DNA of 64,000 nt from Streptomyces sp. NBC_01716. GTDB lineage: Bacteria; Actinomycetota; Actinomycetes; Streptomycetales; Streptomycetaceae. A model generated the notes under the pieces. The model was not told the origin of the DNA. It saw nothing but the letters and a program-made list of their open reading frames with translations, and searched no databases. The stretch spans positions 7,502,001 through 7,566,000 of the forward strand of contig NZ_CP109181.1 in assembly GCF_036248275.1 (NCBI RefSeq). The letters run 5' to 3'. This document shows, in pieces, positions 34,616-43,438 of this stretch (position 1 is its first letter; the number at the start of each line of letters is the position of its first letter). The translations under genes and the position numbers were made by a program.

Positions 34616-35685
34616 AGGTCGTTCCAGCTGTCGCCGGTGGCGGTGCACGGCCCGCCCGCGTGGTAGCGCAGCCCCCGCCGGTCCAGATCGATACCGATCG
34701 TCAGCAGCGTCCGCCACTGGTGCTGGAACTCCAGACCGGGCTTGGGGTGACAGCACAACGGCGCGCCGTCCTCCTCGTGCACGCGCATCAGCTCCAGCCA
34801 GTGTGCCGGGTCGCCGGAGACGATCAGCTCCCGCCGGTCGCTCAGCCGCTTGTACCGGGGGTGCGTGCTCGCGGCGGCTGCCGCTTCCTCGCCGAGCGCG
34901 AGTTCCGGGTCGAGGAAGTGGTTGGTGTGCAGGAGTACGCCGTCGGGGTCCGGCCGTACCAACGCCGAGCCCCGCGGGCTCAGTTCGATGCTCGCCGCCT
35001 CACCCCGCCGTCCGTCGTAGGTGACCACGGTGAGCACGGTGGACGCGGAGACCCGCGCCGAATCCGCGATGTCGGCCGCCTCGGCGACGGTGCGGGCCTC
35101 GTCCAGGACGCGGCGGGCGACCGCGTGGACGGGGACGCCGATCGACTCACCGTCGTCCTGGTGACTGAGGATGTTGAAGTGCACGCCCAGACCGGCGTCG
35201 TTGACACCGATCTTGGCCAGCACACCGGCCTCGGTGAAGGCCCGGACGCCACGGCCGGGCGAGGGACGGTAGGCGGTCAGGACCCTGGAGCCGGCCATCT
35301 CGTCGTGCCAGTCCCAGGTCTGGATGGTGTGAGGGGCGCCGGGCCCGCCCACGTACACGGCGGTGGAGCATTCCCCCTCGGCGGTGGCGCCGACGGTCGC
35401 CAGGATCTCGGTACGCGCGTTGACCATGGCGATCTCCCAGTCCCGCACCCCGGCTCCGGCCGCGGCCGAGACCAGTTCGGTGGCCAGGTGCGGGGCCCAC
35501 CCCTCGATCTCGGACAGGGCCTGTTCACCGTACGGGCGCAGGTCCTCCGGGCGGACCCGGACGGCGTCGAAGAGTCTTCGGTAGGCGGCGATGTTGTCCC
35601 GTATGCGTGCCGCGTACGCGGTGCCGAGCGCGAGACCGCGCCGGGCGGGGTCGGTCTCGTCGCTGCGGGAGAGGGGGAGGGGCAT
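34612..35685 (-). CDS. C45 family autoproteolytic acyltransferase/amidohydrolase
   Basis: A 357-residue Ntn-hydrolase related to isopenicillin N acyltransferase. The likely autoproteolytic cleavage site is Gly104-Glu105-Cys106 in GATAEGECSTAVYVG, with Cys106 as the new N-terminal nucleophile (Cys103 in the fungal enzyme). Other family parts are WEIAMVNARTEIL, HTIQTWDWHDEM, TEAGVLAKIGVNDAGLGVHFN and LLHTNHFLDP. It probably hydrolyses or transfers an acyl group from an amide. ATG 35685 gives a normal family length. It lies between a P1 aminopeptidase and the MOSC reductase in the LacI-controlled transport operon, which suggests action on an imported acyl-amide. Confidence 0.88.
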   Translation of the reverse strand: MPLPLSRSDETDPARRGLALGTAYAARIRDNIAAYRRLFDAVRVRPEDLRPYGEQALSEIEGWAPHLATELVSAAAGAGVRDWEIAMVNARTEILATVGATAEGECSTAVYVGGPGAPHTIQTWDWHDEMAGSRVLTAYRPSPGRGVRAFTEAGVLAKIGVNDAGLGVHFNILSHQDDGESIGVPVHAVARRVLDEARTVAEAADIADSARVSASTVLTVVTYDGRRGEAASIELSPRGSALVRPDPDGVLLHTNHFLDPELALGEEAAAAASTHPRYKRLSDRRELIVSGDPAHWLELMRVHEEDGAPLCCHPKPGLEFQHQWRTLLTIGIDLDRRGLRYHAGGPCTATGDSWNDL

Positions 35686-35720
35686 GGCGGACCTGTCTGT
35701 GGGGAGGCTTCCGGCCGGGG

Positions 35721-36803
35721 TCAACGGACGCTGCTGAGGATCGCGTCCCACATCACCTCGGCGGCGACGGATCCGAGCGCGACGGATGTCAGGGAGTCCT
35801 CCCCGGTGCGCGTCGGGTTCCTGGGCAGGTCCACCTCGTCGGTGGTGAGGGTGAAGAGGGTGTCCCCGTCGAGGTTGGTGTGGAAGGGCTGGATGCCGCG
35901 GTGCATGGAGCCGTGCACCTGGCGGCCGAAGTAGTCCAGTTCCCGGTCGCCGAGGCGGACGTTGGTGATCAGGACGGAGATGGTGGTGTTGCCGGGCGCG
36001 GTGGTGGGGGTGCCCCCGGCGAAGGCGTCCGCGTAGTCGAGCTGGGGGAGCCGCCGGGTGCCGGTGGCCGCGTCGTAGTTGCCGCGTACGACGGTGCCGT
36101 CCCGGTCCACGATCACCCCCACCGCGTTGACGACGGTGGCCGCGAGGATCTTGACGTCCCCGATCCGGCGGAACGCGGCGCCCTGGCCGGCGAATTCGCA
36201 GCGCTCGTGCTCGACCTTCCCCACCGACGCCGCGGATCCGGCGCCCCGGCGGCCCACGGGGAACCTGCCCGGCCGCGCGGCGAGCAGCGCGGCACGGCCG
36301 AGCGCGGCGTCCGGGTAGACGGCGTTGTCGCGTGCGGCGAAGTCGTAGATGATCGCGCCGGCCACGCACTGGAGGTGCTCCCAGCCCGCGTTGTTCTTCT
36401 CGCGGCGCAGCAGTTCCGTGGCGACGCCGGGCGCGGCGCCGAGCCCGTACAGGGATCCGCCGGCCAGACAGATGGCGTGCGCGTAGTTGTCGCCCCCGTA
36501 CGTGAGGCCGATGGCGCCTCCGCGTGCGTCGATCGACATCCGCGCCCCGGCCGGGACATGGACGACGGTGGCGCCGGTGGGGCCCTCGGCGTACTCGGCC
36601 GTGCCGACCTCGACGCCGGGGAAGTCGAACTCCACGATCCGGTCCCCGGGGGCGGTGACGGGCCGCAGCGTGTAGTCGTCGTTGCTCAGGGAGGGGCCGA
36701 AGGAAGGGACCGGGACCAGCGCGTGCCGGTCGTTGGCGTGCCGGTCTTCTGCCGGGCGGTCGTGCGCGGTGCGGTCGTCCGCGGGACGGTCGGGGCTGGT
36801 CAC
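35721..36803 (-). CDS. P1 family (DmpA/BapA-like) aminopeptidase
   Basis: A 360-residue self-processing Ntn-hydrolase. Conserved segments are GAIGLTYGGDNYAHAICLAG, EKNNAGWEHLQCVAGAIIYDF, RRGAGSAASVGKVEHERCEF and the cleavage/nucleophile site APGNTTISVLITN near residues 270-281, with Thr in the usual Ser/Thr nucleophile position. Family members remove N-terminal beta-amino acids or D/L-amino acids from peptides and amides. The first ~28 residues are an unusual Asp/Arg/His/Ala repeat (RPADDRTAHDRPAEDRHAN), so the true start may be later. Its ATG overlaps the oppF-like stop by 4 bases, so it is firmly in the transporter operon. Confidence 0.88.
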   Translation of the reverse strand: MTSPDRPADDRTAHDRPAEDRHANDRHALVPVPSFGPSLSNDDYTLRPVTAPGDRIVEFDFPGVEVGTAEYAEGPTGATVVHVPAGARMSIDARGGAIGLTYGGDNYAHAICLAGGSLYGLGAAPGVATELLRREKNNAGWEHLQCVAGAIIYDFAARDNAVYPDAALGRAALLAARPGRFPVGRRGAGSAASVGKVEHERCEFAGQGAAFRRIGDVKILAATVVNAVGVIVDRDGTVVRGNYDAATGTRRLPQLDYADAFAGGTPTTAPGNTTISVLITNVRLGDRELDYFGRQVHGSMHRGIQPFHTNLDGDTLFTLTTDEVDLPRNPTRTGEDSLTSVALGSVAAEVMWDAILSSVR

Positions 36804-37627
36804 AGTGTCTCCAGGAGTCTTCGTGAGTAGGGGTGTTCGGGGGTGGCCCAGAAGCGCGCGGTGTCGGCCAGTTCGACGATCGAGCCCTCGCGCATCACCG
36901 CGATGCGGTGGGCGAGATAGCGGACCGCCGCGAGGTCGTGGGAGATGAACAGGGCGCCGAAGCCGTGCTGGGACTGGAGGTCATGGATGAGGTTGAGGGT
37001 CTGCGCCTGCACCGAGACGTCCAGCGCGCTGACCGCTTCGTCGAAGACGATGAAGCGCGGACGGGTGATCAGGGAGCGGGCGATGGCGACGCGCTGGCGC
37101 TGGCCGCCGGAGAGTTCGTGCGGGAGCCGGTCGCCGTAACTCGGGGGCAGGCCCACCTGGTCGAGCAGACGGGTCGCCTCGGCGTGGTGGGCGCGCGGGC
37201 GACCTCCCTCGGTCGCGGTGAGGGGCTCGGCGACGCAGTCCAGGACGGACATACGGGGGTTGAGCGACCAGTGCGGGTTCTGGAGCACGGCCTGGATCCG
37301 GCCGGCCCGGGAGCGCCGGCCGCCGTGGGGCGAGCCGAGGAAGCGTACGGCGCCGGAGGTGGGCCGCAGGAGACCCAGCGCGACGGAGCCGGTGGTGGAC
37401 TTGCCGGAGCCGGACTCTCCGACCAGGCCGAGGGTTTCTCCGGCGGCGATGGTGAAACCGACCCGGTCGACGGCGGTCAGGGTGCGGCGGCGACGGCCGG
37501 CCCCGGAGGCGAAGACCACGGACACGTCGTCGAGTTCCAGCACGACATCCCCGGGCGGGGGTTGGCCGGCGGCGCCGGTGGGCCGGCCGGGCGCGGGCCC
37601 GGCGCCGTACGCCTGTTCCTCGTTCAT
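36800..37627 (-). CDS. Oligopeptide-type ABC transporter ATP-binding protein (OppF-like)
   Basis: A 275-residue ATPase. Walker [15 protein letters not shown], signature [15 protein letters not shown], Walker [14 protein letters not shown] and the switch His in [14 protein letters not shown] are all present. A short Pro/Gly-rich N-terminus precedes the domain. The C-terminus is short (RRLLETL), without a long OppF tail. ATG 37627 overlaps the stop of the oppD-like gene by 4 bases. It forms the ATPase pair with the next gene. Confidence 0.92.
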   Translation of the reverse strand: MNEEQAYGAGPAPGRPTGAAGQPPPGDVVLELDDVSVVFASGAGRRRRTLTAVDRVGFTIAAGETLGLVGESGSGKSTTGSVALGLLRPTSGAVRFLGSPHGGRRSRAGRIQAVLQNPHWSLNPRMSVLDCVAEPLTATEGGRPRAHHAEATRLLDQVGLPPSYGDRLPHELSGGQRQRVAIARSLITRPRFIVFDEAVSALDVSVQAQTLNLIHDLQSQHGFGALFISHDLAAVRYLAHRIAVMREGSIVELADTARFWATPEHPYSRRLLETL

Positions 37628-38622
37628 CGTGGGGTCTCCATCGGCTGGGGCGGCAGTGGCGCGGAGGGCCGGGGCACCGGGTGGTGACAGAGCACGACCC
37701 GGCCCGACTCGCCCGCCTGGGCGGGCCGTTCGTCGTGGCAGAGGTCCGTCGCAGCGCCGCAGCGCGGGGCGAAAGCGCAGCCGGGCGTGGAGCCGAGCAA
37801 CGCGGGCGGGGCTCCCCCGATGGCGCGCAGCCGTTCGCCGGCCGCCGCGCGGGCCGGGTCGGCGGTGGACAGGGCCGCGGTGTAGGGGTGGCGGGGCGCC
37901 GCGAGCACGTCGGCAGCCGGGCCGTCCTCCACCACGCGTCCGCCGTACATGACGGCGATCCGGCCGCACCACCGGGCGACGCCGCCCAGGTCGTGGCTGA
38001 GCCACAGCACGGTGGTGCCGTTGGCCTCGGCCAGGGAGAACAGCAGGCGCAGGACGTCCTGTCGCACCTGCGCGTCCAGCGCGGCGGTGGGTTCGTCGGC
38101 GATGAGCAGGTCCGGGTCCCTGGCCATCGCCATCGCGATGGTGACGCGCTGGGCCATGCCGCCGGAGATCTCGTGCGGATACAGCCGCAGGACGCGTTCG
38201 GGTTCGGGGATCCGGACCTGGCTGAGCCGGGCCAGGAGCCCGGCCCGGTCGGTCGCGGCCCCGGTTCCCCGCAGGGCCAGGGCGAGTTGGCGTCCGACCC
38301 GGAGGGTCGGATCGAGGGCGCCGACCGGGTCCTGCGGGATGAAGCCCAGCCGTTCCCGGCGCAGTCGGGCCACGCGGTCCGCCGGAAGGTCCAGCACGGA
38401 CTCCCCGTCGATCAGCACGCGGCCACGCGGATAGCGGGTGGCGGCGGGCAGCAGCCGGCCCAGCAGCAGTCCGAGCGTGGTCTTGCCGGAGCCGCTCTCG
38501 CCCACGATGCCCACGTGCTCGCCGCGTTCGACCGAGAGACTGGCTCCGTCCAGCGCCCGTACGGTCTGCCGTGCGGTGTGGTACTCGGCCACGATGTCGT
38601 CGACTTGGATCAGCGGGGTCAT
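37624..38622 (-). CDS. Oligopeptide-type ABC transporter ATP-binding protein (OppD-like)
   Basis: A 332-residue ATPase. Walker [15 protein letters not shown], signature [16 protein letters not shown], Walker [13 protein letters not shown], and the C-terminal oligopeptide/dipeptide transporter motif with Cys residues ([21 protein letters not shown]), which in related proteins binds an Fe-S cluster or stabilises the tail. ATG 38622 is within 4 bases of the preceding permease stop. The open frame upstream to 39471 is read inside oppC and is not used. Confidence 0.92.
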   Translation of the reverse strand: MTPLIQVDDIVAEYHTARQTVRALDGASLSVERGEHVGIVGESGSGKTTLGLLLGRLLPAATRYPRGRVLIDGESVLDLPADRVARLRRERLGFIPQDPVGALDPTLRVGRQLALALRGTGAATDRAGLLARLSQVRIPEPERVLRLYPHEISGGMAQRVTIAMAMARDPDLLIADEPTAALDAQVRQDVLRLLFSLAEANGTTVLWLSHDLGGVARWCGRIAVMYGGRVVEDGPAADVLAAPRHPYTAALSTADPARAAAGERLRAIGGAPPALLGSTPGCAFAPRCGAATDLCHDERPAQAGESGRVVLCHHPVPRPSAPLPPQPMETPR

Positions 38623-39557
38623 TTCAGCGCTCTCGCTTCTCTGGGTTCCCACCGGTCGCGCATGCTGTCGCCGATGAGGTTGATCGACACGATGGCGGCC
38701 ACGAGCACCACACCCGGCGCCACGATCAGCCAGGGGGCGTTGACCATGTAGAGGCTGCCCTCCTGGATCAGCAGTCCGAGGGAGGCGTCGGGGAGTTGGA
38801 CGCCGTAGCCGAGGAAGCCCAGCCCGCCTTCGACCAGGATGCCGACCGACAGGGCGTAGGTGCCCTGGACGGCGATGGTCCCGGAGACGTTCGGCAGGAT
38901 GTGCCTGCGCATGATCGTCGTGGCGCGTACGCCGCTGATCCGGGCGGCGGTGACGAAGTCCCGCCGGGCGACCGTCCGGGCCGCCGTGGCGATCATGCGG
39001 GTCATCAGGGGCACCGTGACGAGCACGATGCTGGTGAGCGCGGCGGGCTGACCGGGGTTCAGGACGGCGGAGACCAGGACGGCCAGCACGATGGTGGGGA
39101 AGGAGTAGAGGACGTCGCCGAGCCGGGTGATCACTTCGGCCGTTCTGCCGCCCCGGTATCCCGCGACGATGCCCAGGGCGGTGCTGATCAGGGCCGCGAG
39201 CAGTACGGCGGCCGAGGAGAGCAGCAGGGTGGTGCCGATGCCCTGGAGGAGCCGCGGCAGCAGGGAGCGGCCTAGGTTGTCGGTGCCGAGGAGTCCGTCC
39301 TCGCCGGGCGGGGTCAGGCGCCGGCCGACGGTCGCGTCGGGAGCGCCGCCGAGGCCGGTGAGATGGCTGAGCAGGGTGGCCGCGACGAGGACCACCAGCG
39401 TCCACGCGGCGATCCGGAAGAGCATGTCGAAGCCGCTCATCGCGAGGACGCCGCGCAGCCGTCCGGTCCAAGTCCGGCCCTCGGTACGGGGCTTGGCGAT
39501 GGCAGGAGGTTCGGGCGGTGCCTTCGGCACCGGTGTCCGGGTGGTGTCGGCTGTCAT
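38619..39557 (-). CDS. Oligopeptide-type ABC transporter permease (OppC-like)
   Basis: A 312-residue permease with six membrane helices. It shows LLGTDNLGRSLLPRLLQGIG (the DppC/OppC motif before helix 2) and the cytoplasmic coupling loop EAA-like ARISGVRATTIMRRHILPN. A 40-residue Pro-rich cytoplasmic N-terminus precedes the first helix. ATG 39557 overlaps the oppB-like stop by 4 bases. Confidence 0.92.
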   Translation of the reverse strand: MTADTTRTPVPKAPPEPPAIAKPRTEGRTWTGRLRGVLAMSGFDMLFRIAAWTLVVLVAATLLSHLTGLGGAPDATVGRRLTPPGEDGLLGTDNLGRSLLPRLLQGIGTTLLLSSAAVLLAALISTALGIVAGYRGGRTAEVITRLGDVLYSFPTIVLAVLVSAVLNPGQPAALTSIVLVTVPLMTRMIATAARTVARRDFVTAARISGVRATTIMRRHILPNVSGTIAVQGTYALSVGILVEGGLGFLGYGVQLPDASLGLLIQEGSLYMVNAPWLIVAPGVVLVAAIVSINLIGDSMRDRWEPREARALK

Positions 39558-40519
39558 GACCGGGCCTTTCCGGCGAGTGCGCTGATCCGGGGATCCACCA
39601 GCCCGCAGATGAGGTCGATCAGCAGGTTGGTCGTGATGAACACGGCGGCGGAGAGCAGCACGCCCGTCTGGACGACCGCGTAGTCGCGCCGGTCGAGCCC
39701 GTCCACGAGGAACGAGCCGAGGCCGGGAGCGTTGAACAGGCGCTCCACGATGACCGCTCCGCCGAGCAGATAGGCGCTGAGGGTGGCGGTCAGGGTCAGC
39801 ACCGGGATCGACGCGTTGCGCAGCACGTGGTGGCGGACGATGAAGGAGACCGACTCGCCGCGGGCCACCGCTGCCGCGATGTGCGGCTCCACCAGGACCC
39901 CGAGCACGGCGTCGCGGGTGGTGCGGGCGACGGCGGCGACGCAGAACACGGAGAGCACGCAGGCGGGCAGGAGCAGGGAGAGCGCCGACCGGAGGGGCCC
40001 CTCGGACCAGGGGACGTACTCCCCGACGGTGAGACCGAGGCTGTAGCGGGTGAACAGGAACACCACGAGACTGCCCAGGACGAATTCCGGCACGCTCAGC
40101 CCGAGGCTGCCGATGAGCCGTCCGGCGCGACCGCCGCCCTTGCCGCGGGTGCCGGTCCAGACCCCGAGGGGAATGCCGATGAGCACGGTGAAGGCGAGGG
40201 CGAGGCCGGTCAGGGTGAGGGTGACGGGCAGCCGGGCCGCGAACTCGGCGCTGACCGGGGACCGGCTGGCCATCGAGATGCCGAAGTCGCCCTGGACCGC
40301 GTTGAGCAGCCAGTGTCCGTACTGCTCGGGCAGTGAGCCGCCGAGGCCGAACCGCCGCGCCGCCTCGGCCTTGTCGGCGGAGGTGGCGAGCGGGCCGAGG
40401 ACCAGGTCGGAGTAGCGGCCGGGCATCGCGCGGACTGCCGCGAAGATGAGGATGGAGACCCCGGTCATGGTGAGCGCGGCGGCGGTGAGACGTCCGAGGA
40501 CCCAACGGAGGTAGGCCAT
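39554..40519 (-). CDS. Oligopeptide-type ABC transporter permease (OppB-like)
   Basis: A 321-residue permease with six helices. The N-terminus YLRWVLGRLTAAALTMTGVS, the GDFGISMASRSPV segment, the coupling loop ARGESVSFIVRHHVLRNASI and the C-terminal GLDRRDYAVVQTGVLL are family typical. ATG 40519 lies five bases downstream of the substrate-binding protein stop, and the longer open frame to 40687 is inside that gene. Confidence 0.92.
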   Translation of the reverse strand: MAYLRWVLGRLTAAALTMTGVSILIFAAVRAMPGRYSDLVLGPLATSADKAEAARRFGLGGSLPEQYGHWLLNAVQGDFGISMASRSPVSAEFAARLPVTLTLTGLALAFTVLIGIPLGVWTGTRGKGGGRAGRLIGSLGLSVPEFVLGSLVVFLFTRYSLGLTVGEYVPWSEGPLRSALSLLLPACVLSVFCVAAVARTTRDAVLGVLVEPHIAAAVARGESVSFIVRHHVLRNASIPVLTLTATLSAYLLGGAVIVERLFNAPGLGSFLVDGLDRRDYAVVQTGVLLSAAVFITTNLLIDLICGLVDPRISALAGKARS

Positions 40520-40524
40520 GGCGA

Positions 40525-42144
40525 CTACTTCGCCGCCGGGAGCGTGAAGTCGGTGACGTTCCGCAGGATGTTGCCGAAGCCTTCGTTGGCATACAGGGTG
40601 GGGCTGACCTTGTCGGTGCGCAGGCCGATCGCTCCGGGGCGGGTGACCAGGGGCAGCATCTCGGCGTTGGTGTCGACGCGGTCGCACACCTCGCGCAGCG
40701 TCCGCTCGCGCGCGTCACCGGCGGGCTGGGCGGACGCCGAGTCGATCAGCTCGTCGAGTTCCTTGTCGTCGCCGATGAAGCCGGCGGAGAAGCCCGCGAC
40801 GACGGGGTTCCACCAGCGGGAGACCATGGCGGCGTCCACGTAGCCGGCGAACCAGCCGATCGCCATGTCGAAGTCGGCCTTCGGGGCGAAGACCCGTTCG
40901 TTGTAGGTCGAGTCGTCCAGCTTCTCGATCTCGACGGTGACGCCGACGGCCGCGTACTGCTGCTGGATCACCTGGGCGATCTGGCCGAGCGCCGGCTCGG
41001 AGGTGTAGACGGCGAGACGGAGTGTCAGGTTCTCGGCTCCTGCGGCCTTGAGCGCGGCCTTCGCGTCGTCGGCGGCGCGGGCGCCGGGCAGGTCCGCCGG
41101 GTCGCAGGCGCCGGGCAGCACCACGGGTGTGACGCCGGTCGGCCTCGCCTGTCCGCCGAGGGCGACATCGGCCATCTGCTGCCGGTCCAGGGCGGAGTTC
41201 AGCGCGAAACGGATCTTCCGGTCCGCCAGCGGGGATTTCGGATTCCGCGAGTTCTGGATGAGGTAGTAGAAGTCGCTGTTGTTCTGGTTGACGACTTTCG
41301 CGTTCCGCGTTCCGCTCAACTGGTCGATGGAGTCGACATTGTTGAAGAAGGCGAACCCGGATGTGCCATTGCGTACGGCGGCCAGCCGGGCGGCCTCCTG
41401 CGGCACGATTTCGACCTTGAGTTCCTCGATGTCGACCCGGTCGGCGTCACGGTATTTCGCGTTCTTCGCGAACGTCCAGCCGCGGTCCTGCCGGTGTTCC
41501 CGCACGGTGAACGGGCCGGAGCCGAGCATTTCCTTGGTGACGTCCAGCGACCCGTCCTCGATCTCCTTCATCGGCAGGACGGCGGCGGGGGTGTTGGCGA
41601 GCGCGGCGAGGAACGGCGTGTAGGGCTTGGAGAGTTCGACCGTGACCTCGCCCGGCGCGGACGCGGTCACCGATTCGACGGGCCCGAGCTGCCCCACGTA
41701 CGGGCCCTTGGACTTCAGGAGCCGGCGCAGGCTGCCCACGGCGTCGTCGGCGGTGACGGCGCGCCCGTTGGAGAAGGTGGCGCCTTCGCGGAGCGTGAAG
41801 ACGTAACGGGTGGGGGTGGGCTGCTTCCATGCCGTGGCCAGCAGGGGCTTGATCTCGAAGCCCGGTCCTATGGTGACCAGCGGTTCGTAGACGAGCGAGC
41901 CGAGCATCCAGGAACGGGCGCTGGAGGCCGTCTGCGGATTGACTCCGTCGGCCTCGACGGAGTCGTAGTCGAGCTGGACGGTGAGCGAGCCGCGCCCGGT
42001 GAGGCTGTCGTCGGCGACGGTGAGAAATCCGGGCTTCTCCTGCTTGCCCGCCCGGTCCTGCCCGCCCTGGGAAGCGGGGGACGAGCAGGAAACCAGGGCG
42101 GCCGACAGAACGGCAGAACACGCGATGACCGTACTTCTTCGCAC
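40525..42144 (-). CDS. ABC transporter substrate-binding lipoprotein, family 5 (OppA/DppA-like)
   Basis: A 539-residue exported lipoprotein. The signal RRSTVIACSAVLSAALVSCSS ends in the lipobox LVSC. The mature protein has the family 5 pattern: SARSWMLGSLVYEPLVTIGP, YVFTLREGATFSNGRAVTADD and ALNSALDRQQMADVALGG. GTG 42144 has GGAGGGG eight bases upstream. First gene of an eight-gene operon (binding protein, two permeases, two ATPases, aminopeptidase, amidase, MOSC reductase). A consensus promoter and LacI-type operator lie upstream (42183-42237). Peptides or peptide-like amides are the expected ligand. Confidence 0.93.
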   Translation of the reverse strand: MRRSTVIACSAVLSAALVSCSSPASQGGQDRAGKQEKPGFLTVADDSLTGRGSLTVQLDYDSVEADGVNPQTASSARSWMLGSLVYEPLVTIGPGFEIKPLLATAWKQPTPTRYVFTLREGATFSNGRAVTADDAVGSLRRLLKSKGPYVGQLGPVESVTASAPGEVTVELSKPYTPFLAALANTPAAVLPMKEIEDGSLDVTKEMLGSGPFTVREHRQDRGWTFAKNAKYRDADRVDIEELKVEIVPQEAARLAAVRNGTSGFAFFNNVDSIDQLSGTRNAKVVNQNNSDFYYLIQNSRNPKSPLADRKIRFALNSALDRQQMADVALGGQARPTGVTPVVLPGACDPADLPGARAADDAKAALKAAGAENLTLRLAVYTSEPALGQIAQVIQQQYAAVGVTVEIEKLDDSTYNERVFAPKADFDMAIGWFAGYVDAAMVSRWWNPVVAGFSAGFIGDDKELDELIDSASAQPAGDARERTLREVCDRVDTNAEMLPLVTRPGAIGLRTDKVSPTLYANEGFGNILRNVTDFTLPAAK

Positions 42145-42154
42145 GTGGTCCCCT

Positions 42155-42176
42155 CCTTGTACGAGCCTTGTACGAG
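42155..42176 (-). repeat. Perfect 11-base tandem repeat in the 5' untranslated region of the transport operon
   Basis: CCTTGTACGAG occurs twice head to tail (42155-42165 and 42166-42176), immediately before the ribosome binding site of the substrate-binding protein gene. The second copy continues into ACAAG, giving a CTTGTacgagACAAG stem-loop (42167-42181). Confidence 0.7.
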
Positions 42177-42182
42177 ACAAGT

Positions 42183-42237
42183 GCCGGATCGTTCCGGCGT
42201 GAAGGGGAAGTTACGTCGTCCGAAATTCGATTGTCAA
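42183..42237 (-). promoter_or_regulatory. Promoter and LacI-type operator of the transport operon
   Basis: On the minus strand: -35 TTGACA (42232-42237), 18-base spacer, -10 TAACTT (42208-42213). The operator GCCGGATCGTTCCGGC (42183-42198; 6-bp arms, 4-base centre) lies just past the predicted transcription start. A 19-base sequence including it (42181-42199) recurs exactly at 46473-46491 in front of the aminotransferase-lacI operon. Confidence 0.75.
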
Positions 42238-42355
42238 TGGATGGCGGCGAATTGGTCCGAAGCGTTGTCCGGTCCGTCCGGGGCCCGGGAAAATGGGCGC
42301 GGGTCTTTCCGGGCGACGTGAATCCGTCGTCCGGAAAGACCCGTGGAAAGCGGTG

Positions 42356-43438
42356 TCAGAGGCCGGTCGAAGCGCGAGTGTGGAGACTGATCGGGAGTGA
42401 TCTGACCGTGCCACGCGGAGCGCGGCCGGCCAGAATTTCGCAGAGCAGGCGCGCGCACTCCGCGCCCATGTCACGGGGGCGCAGATCGATCGCCGTGATC
42501 GGAGGGTCCGAGAGCCGCATTCTGGTGCTGTCGACACACGAGGCGAGGAGCAGATCCTTGCCGACCGTACGGCCGGCCGCCCGGATCTCGGGGAGCACGG
42601 TCACGGCCGCCCCGTCGGCGGCGCAGACGATGGCGTCGGTCTCCGGCGCCCCGGCGAGCATCCTGGCCACCTCGGTGCGCAGCACCTCGGGAGGCGAACC
42701 GAAGGGGGCCTTGTAGACGGTGACGGGCAGGCCGTTGCGCGCACACCAACGGCGGTAGGTGTCGAGGACCGTCGTGGCCCACTCCGCGGTGCTGTCCGAG
42801 GCGAGTAAGGCGGGCCGGGTGGCGCCCGCGGCCCGCAGATGGTCGAGCAGTTCGACGGCCGTCGTCTCGTGGTCCGACCAGACGACCCCGGTGGACTCCT
42901 TGTCGCCCACGTACCGTTCGGCGGTGACGACCGGCAGCCCGGAGTTCATCAGGGCCTCGACGACCGGGTCCCCGGCCATCGGGTCGCACAGGACCAGCCC
43001 GTCGACCTGGGGCGGCGCCCCACGGTGCGGCAGATGGCCGGAGGAGATCATCGTGACGTTGAGACTGGCCCGCGTCGCCTGCTCGATCACCCCGAAGACG
43101 AAGGACATGTAGTACTCGGCGCTCGTCAGGAACTCCGGGATGTGCAGCGCGATGGTCTCGGTCACCGACGTACGCAGCGAACGGGCGTTCCGGTTGGGCG
43201 AGTAGCCGAGCCGCCGGGCCGCCGCCTCGACCGCCTCCCGGGTCGCGCCGGAGACCCGGCCGTGCCCGCGCAACGCGTCCGACGCGGTCGTCTTGGAGAC
43301 CGCCGCCTCCCGCGCCACGTCCGCGATGGTCGGGGGCGGGGCTTCGTCGGAGCGGGGCCGGGCGCTGGGGACCGGCTCCCGGTGCCCGTCCGGGACGTCG
43401 GACCGGCTCGGTGTCGTACGGGGCATCCGGTTCACCAT
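42356..43438 (-). CDS. LacI family transcriptional regulator of the catabolic regulon
   Basis: A 360-residue regulator. The LacI helix-turn-helix lies unusually far in (about 37-90: PTIADVAREAAVSKTTASDA, GYSPNRNARSLRTS) after a 35-residue Pro/Arg/Ser-rich N-terminus. The periplasmic-binding-like core has HIPEFLTSAEYYMSFVFGVI, VDGLVLCDPMAGDPVVEALM and SDPPITAIDLRPRDMGAECA. ATG 43438 overlaps the end of the aminotransferase fusion gene (ATGGTGA), so the two are coupled; ATG 43426 is an alternative. It is expected to bind the identical operators at 42183-42198 and 46475-46490, controlling both its own operon and the transport operon. Confidence 0.9.
   Translation of the reverse strand: MVNRMPRTTPSRSDVPDGHREPVPSARPRSDEAPPPTIADVAREAAVSKTTASDALRGHGRVSGATREAVEAAARRLGYSPNRNARSLRTSVTETIALHIPEFLTSAEYYMSFVFGVIEQATRASLNVTMISSGHLPHRGAPPQVDGLVLCDPMAGDPVVEALMNSGLPVVTAERYVGDKESTGVVWSDHETTAVELLDHLRAAGATRPALLASDSTAEWATTVLDTYRRWCARNGLPVTVYKAPFGSPPEVLRTEVARMLAGAPETDAIVCAADGAAVTVLPEIRAAGRTVGKDLLLASCVDSTRMRLSDPPITAIDLRPRDMGAECARLLCEILAGRAPRGTVRSLPISLHTRASTGL

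Noticed and set aside
39558-40718. Extension of the OppC frame into the OppB and OppA genes
   Set aside because: It is the out-of-frame reading of OppB, rich in Arg and Pro; ATG 39557 fits the 4-base overlap pattern seen at every junction of the operon.
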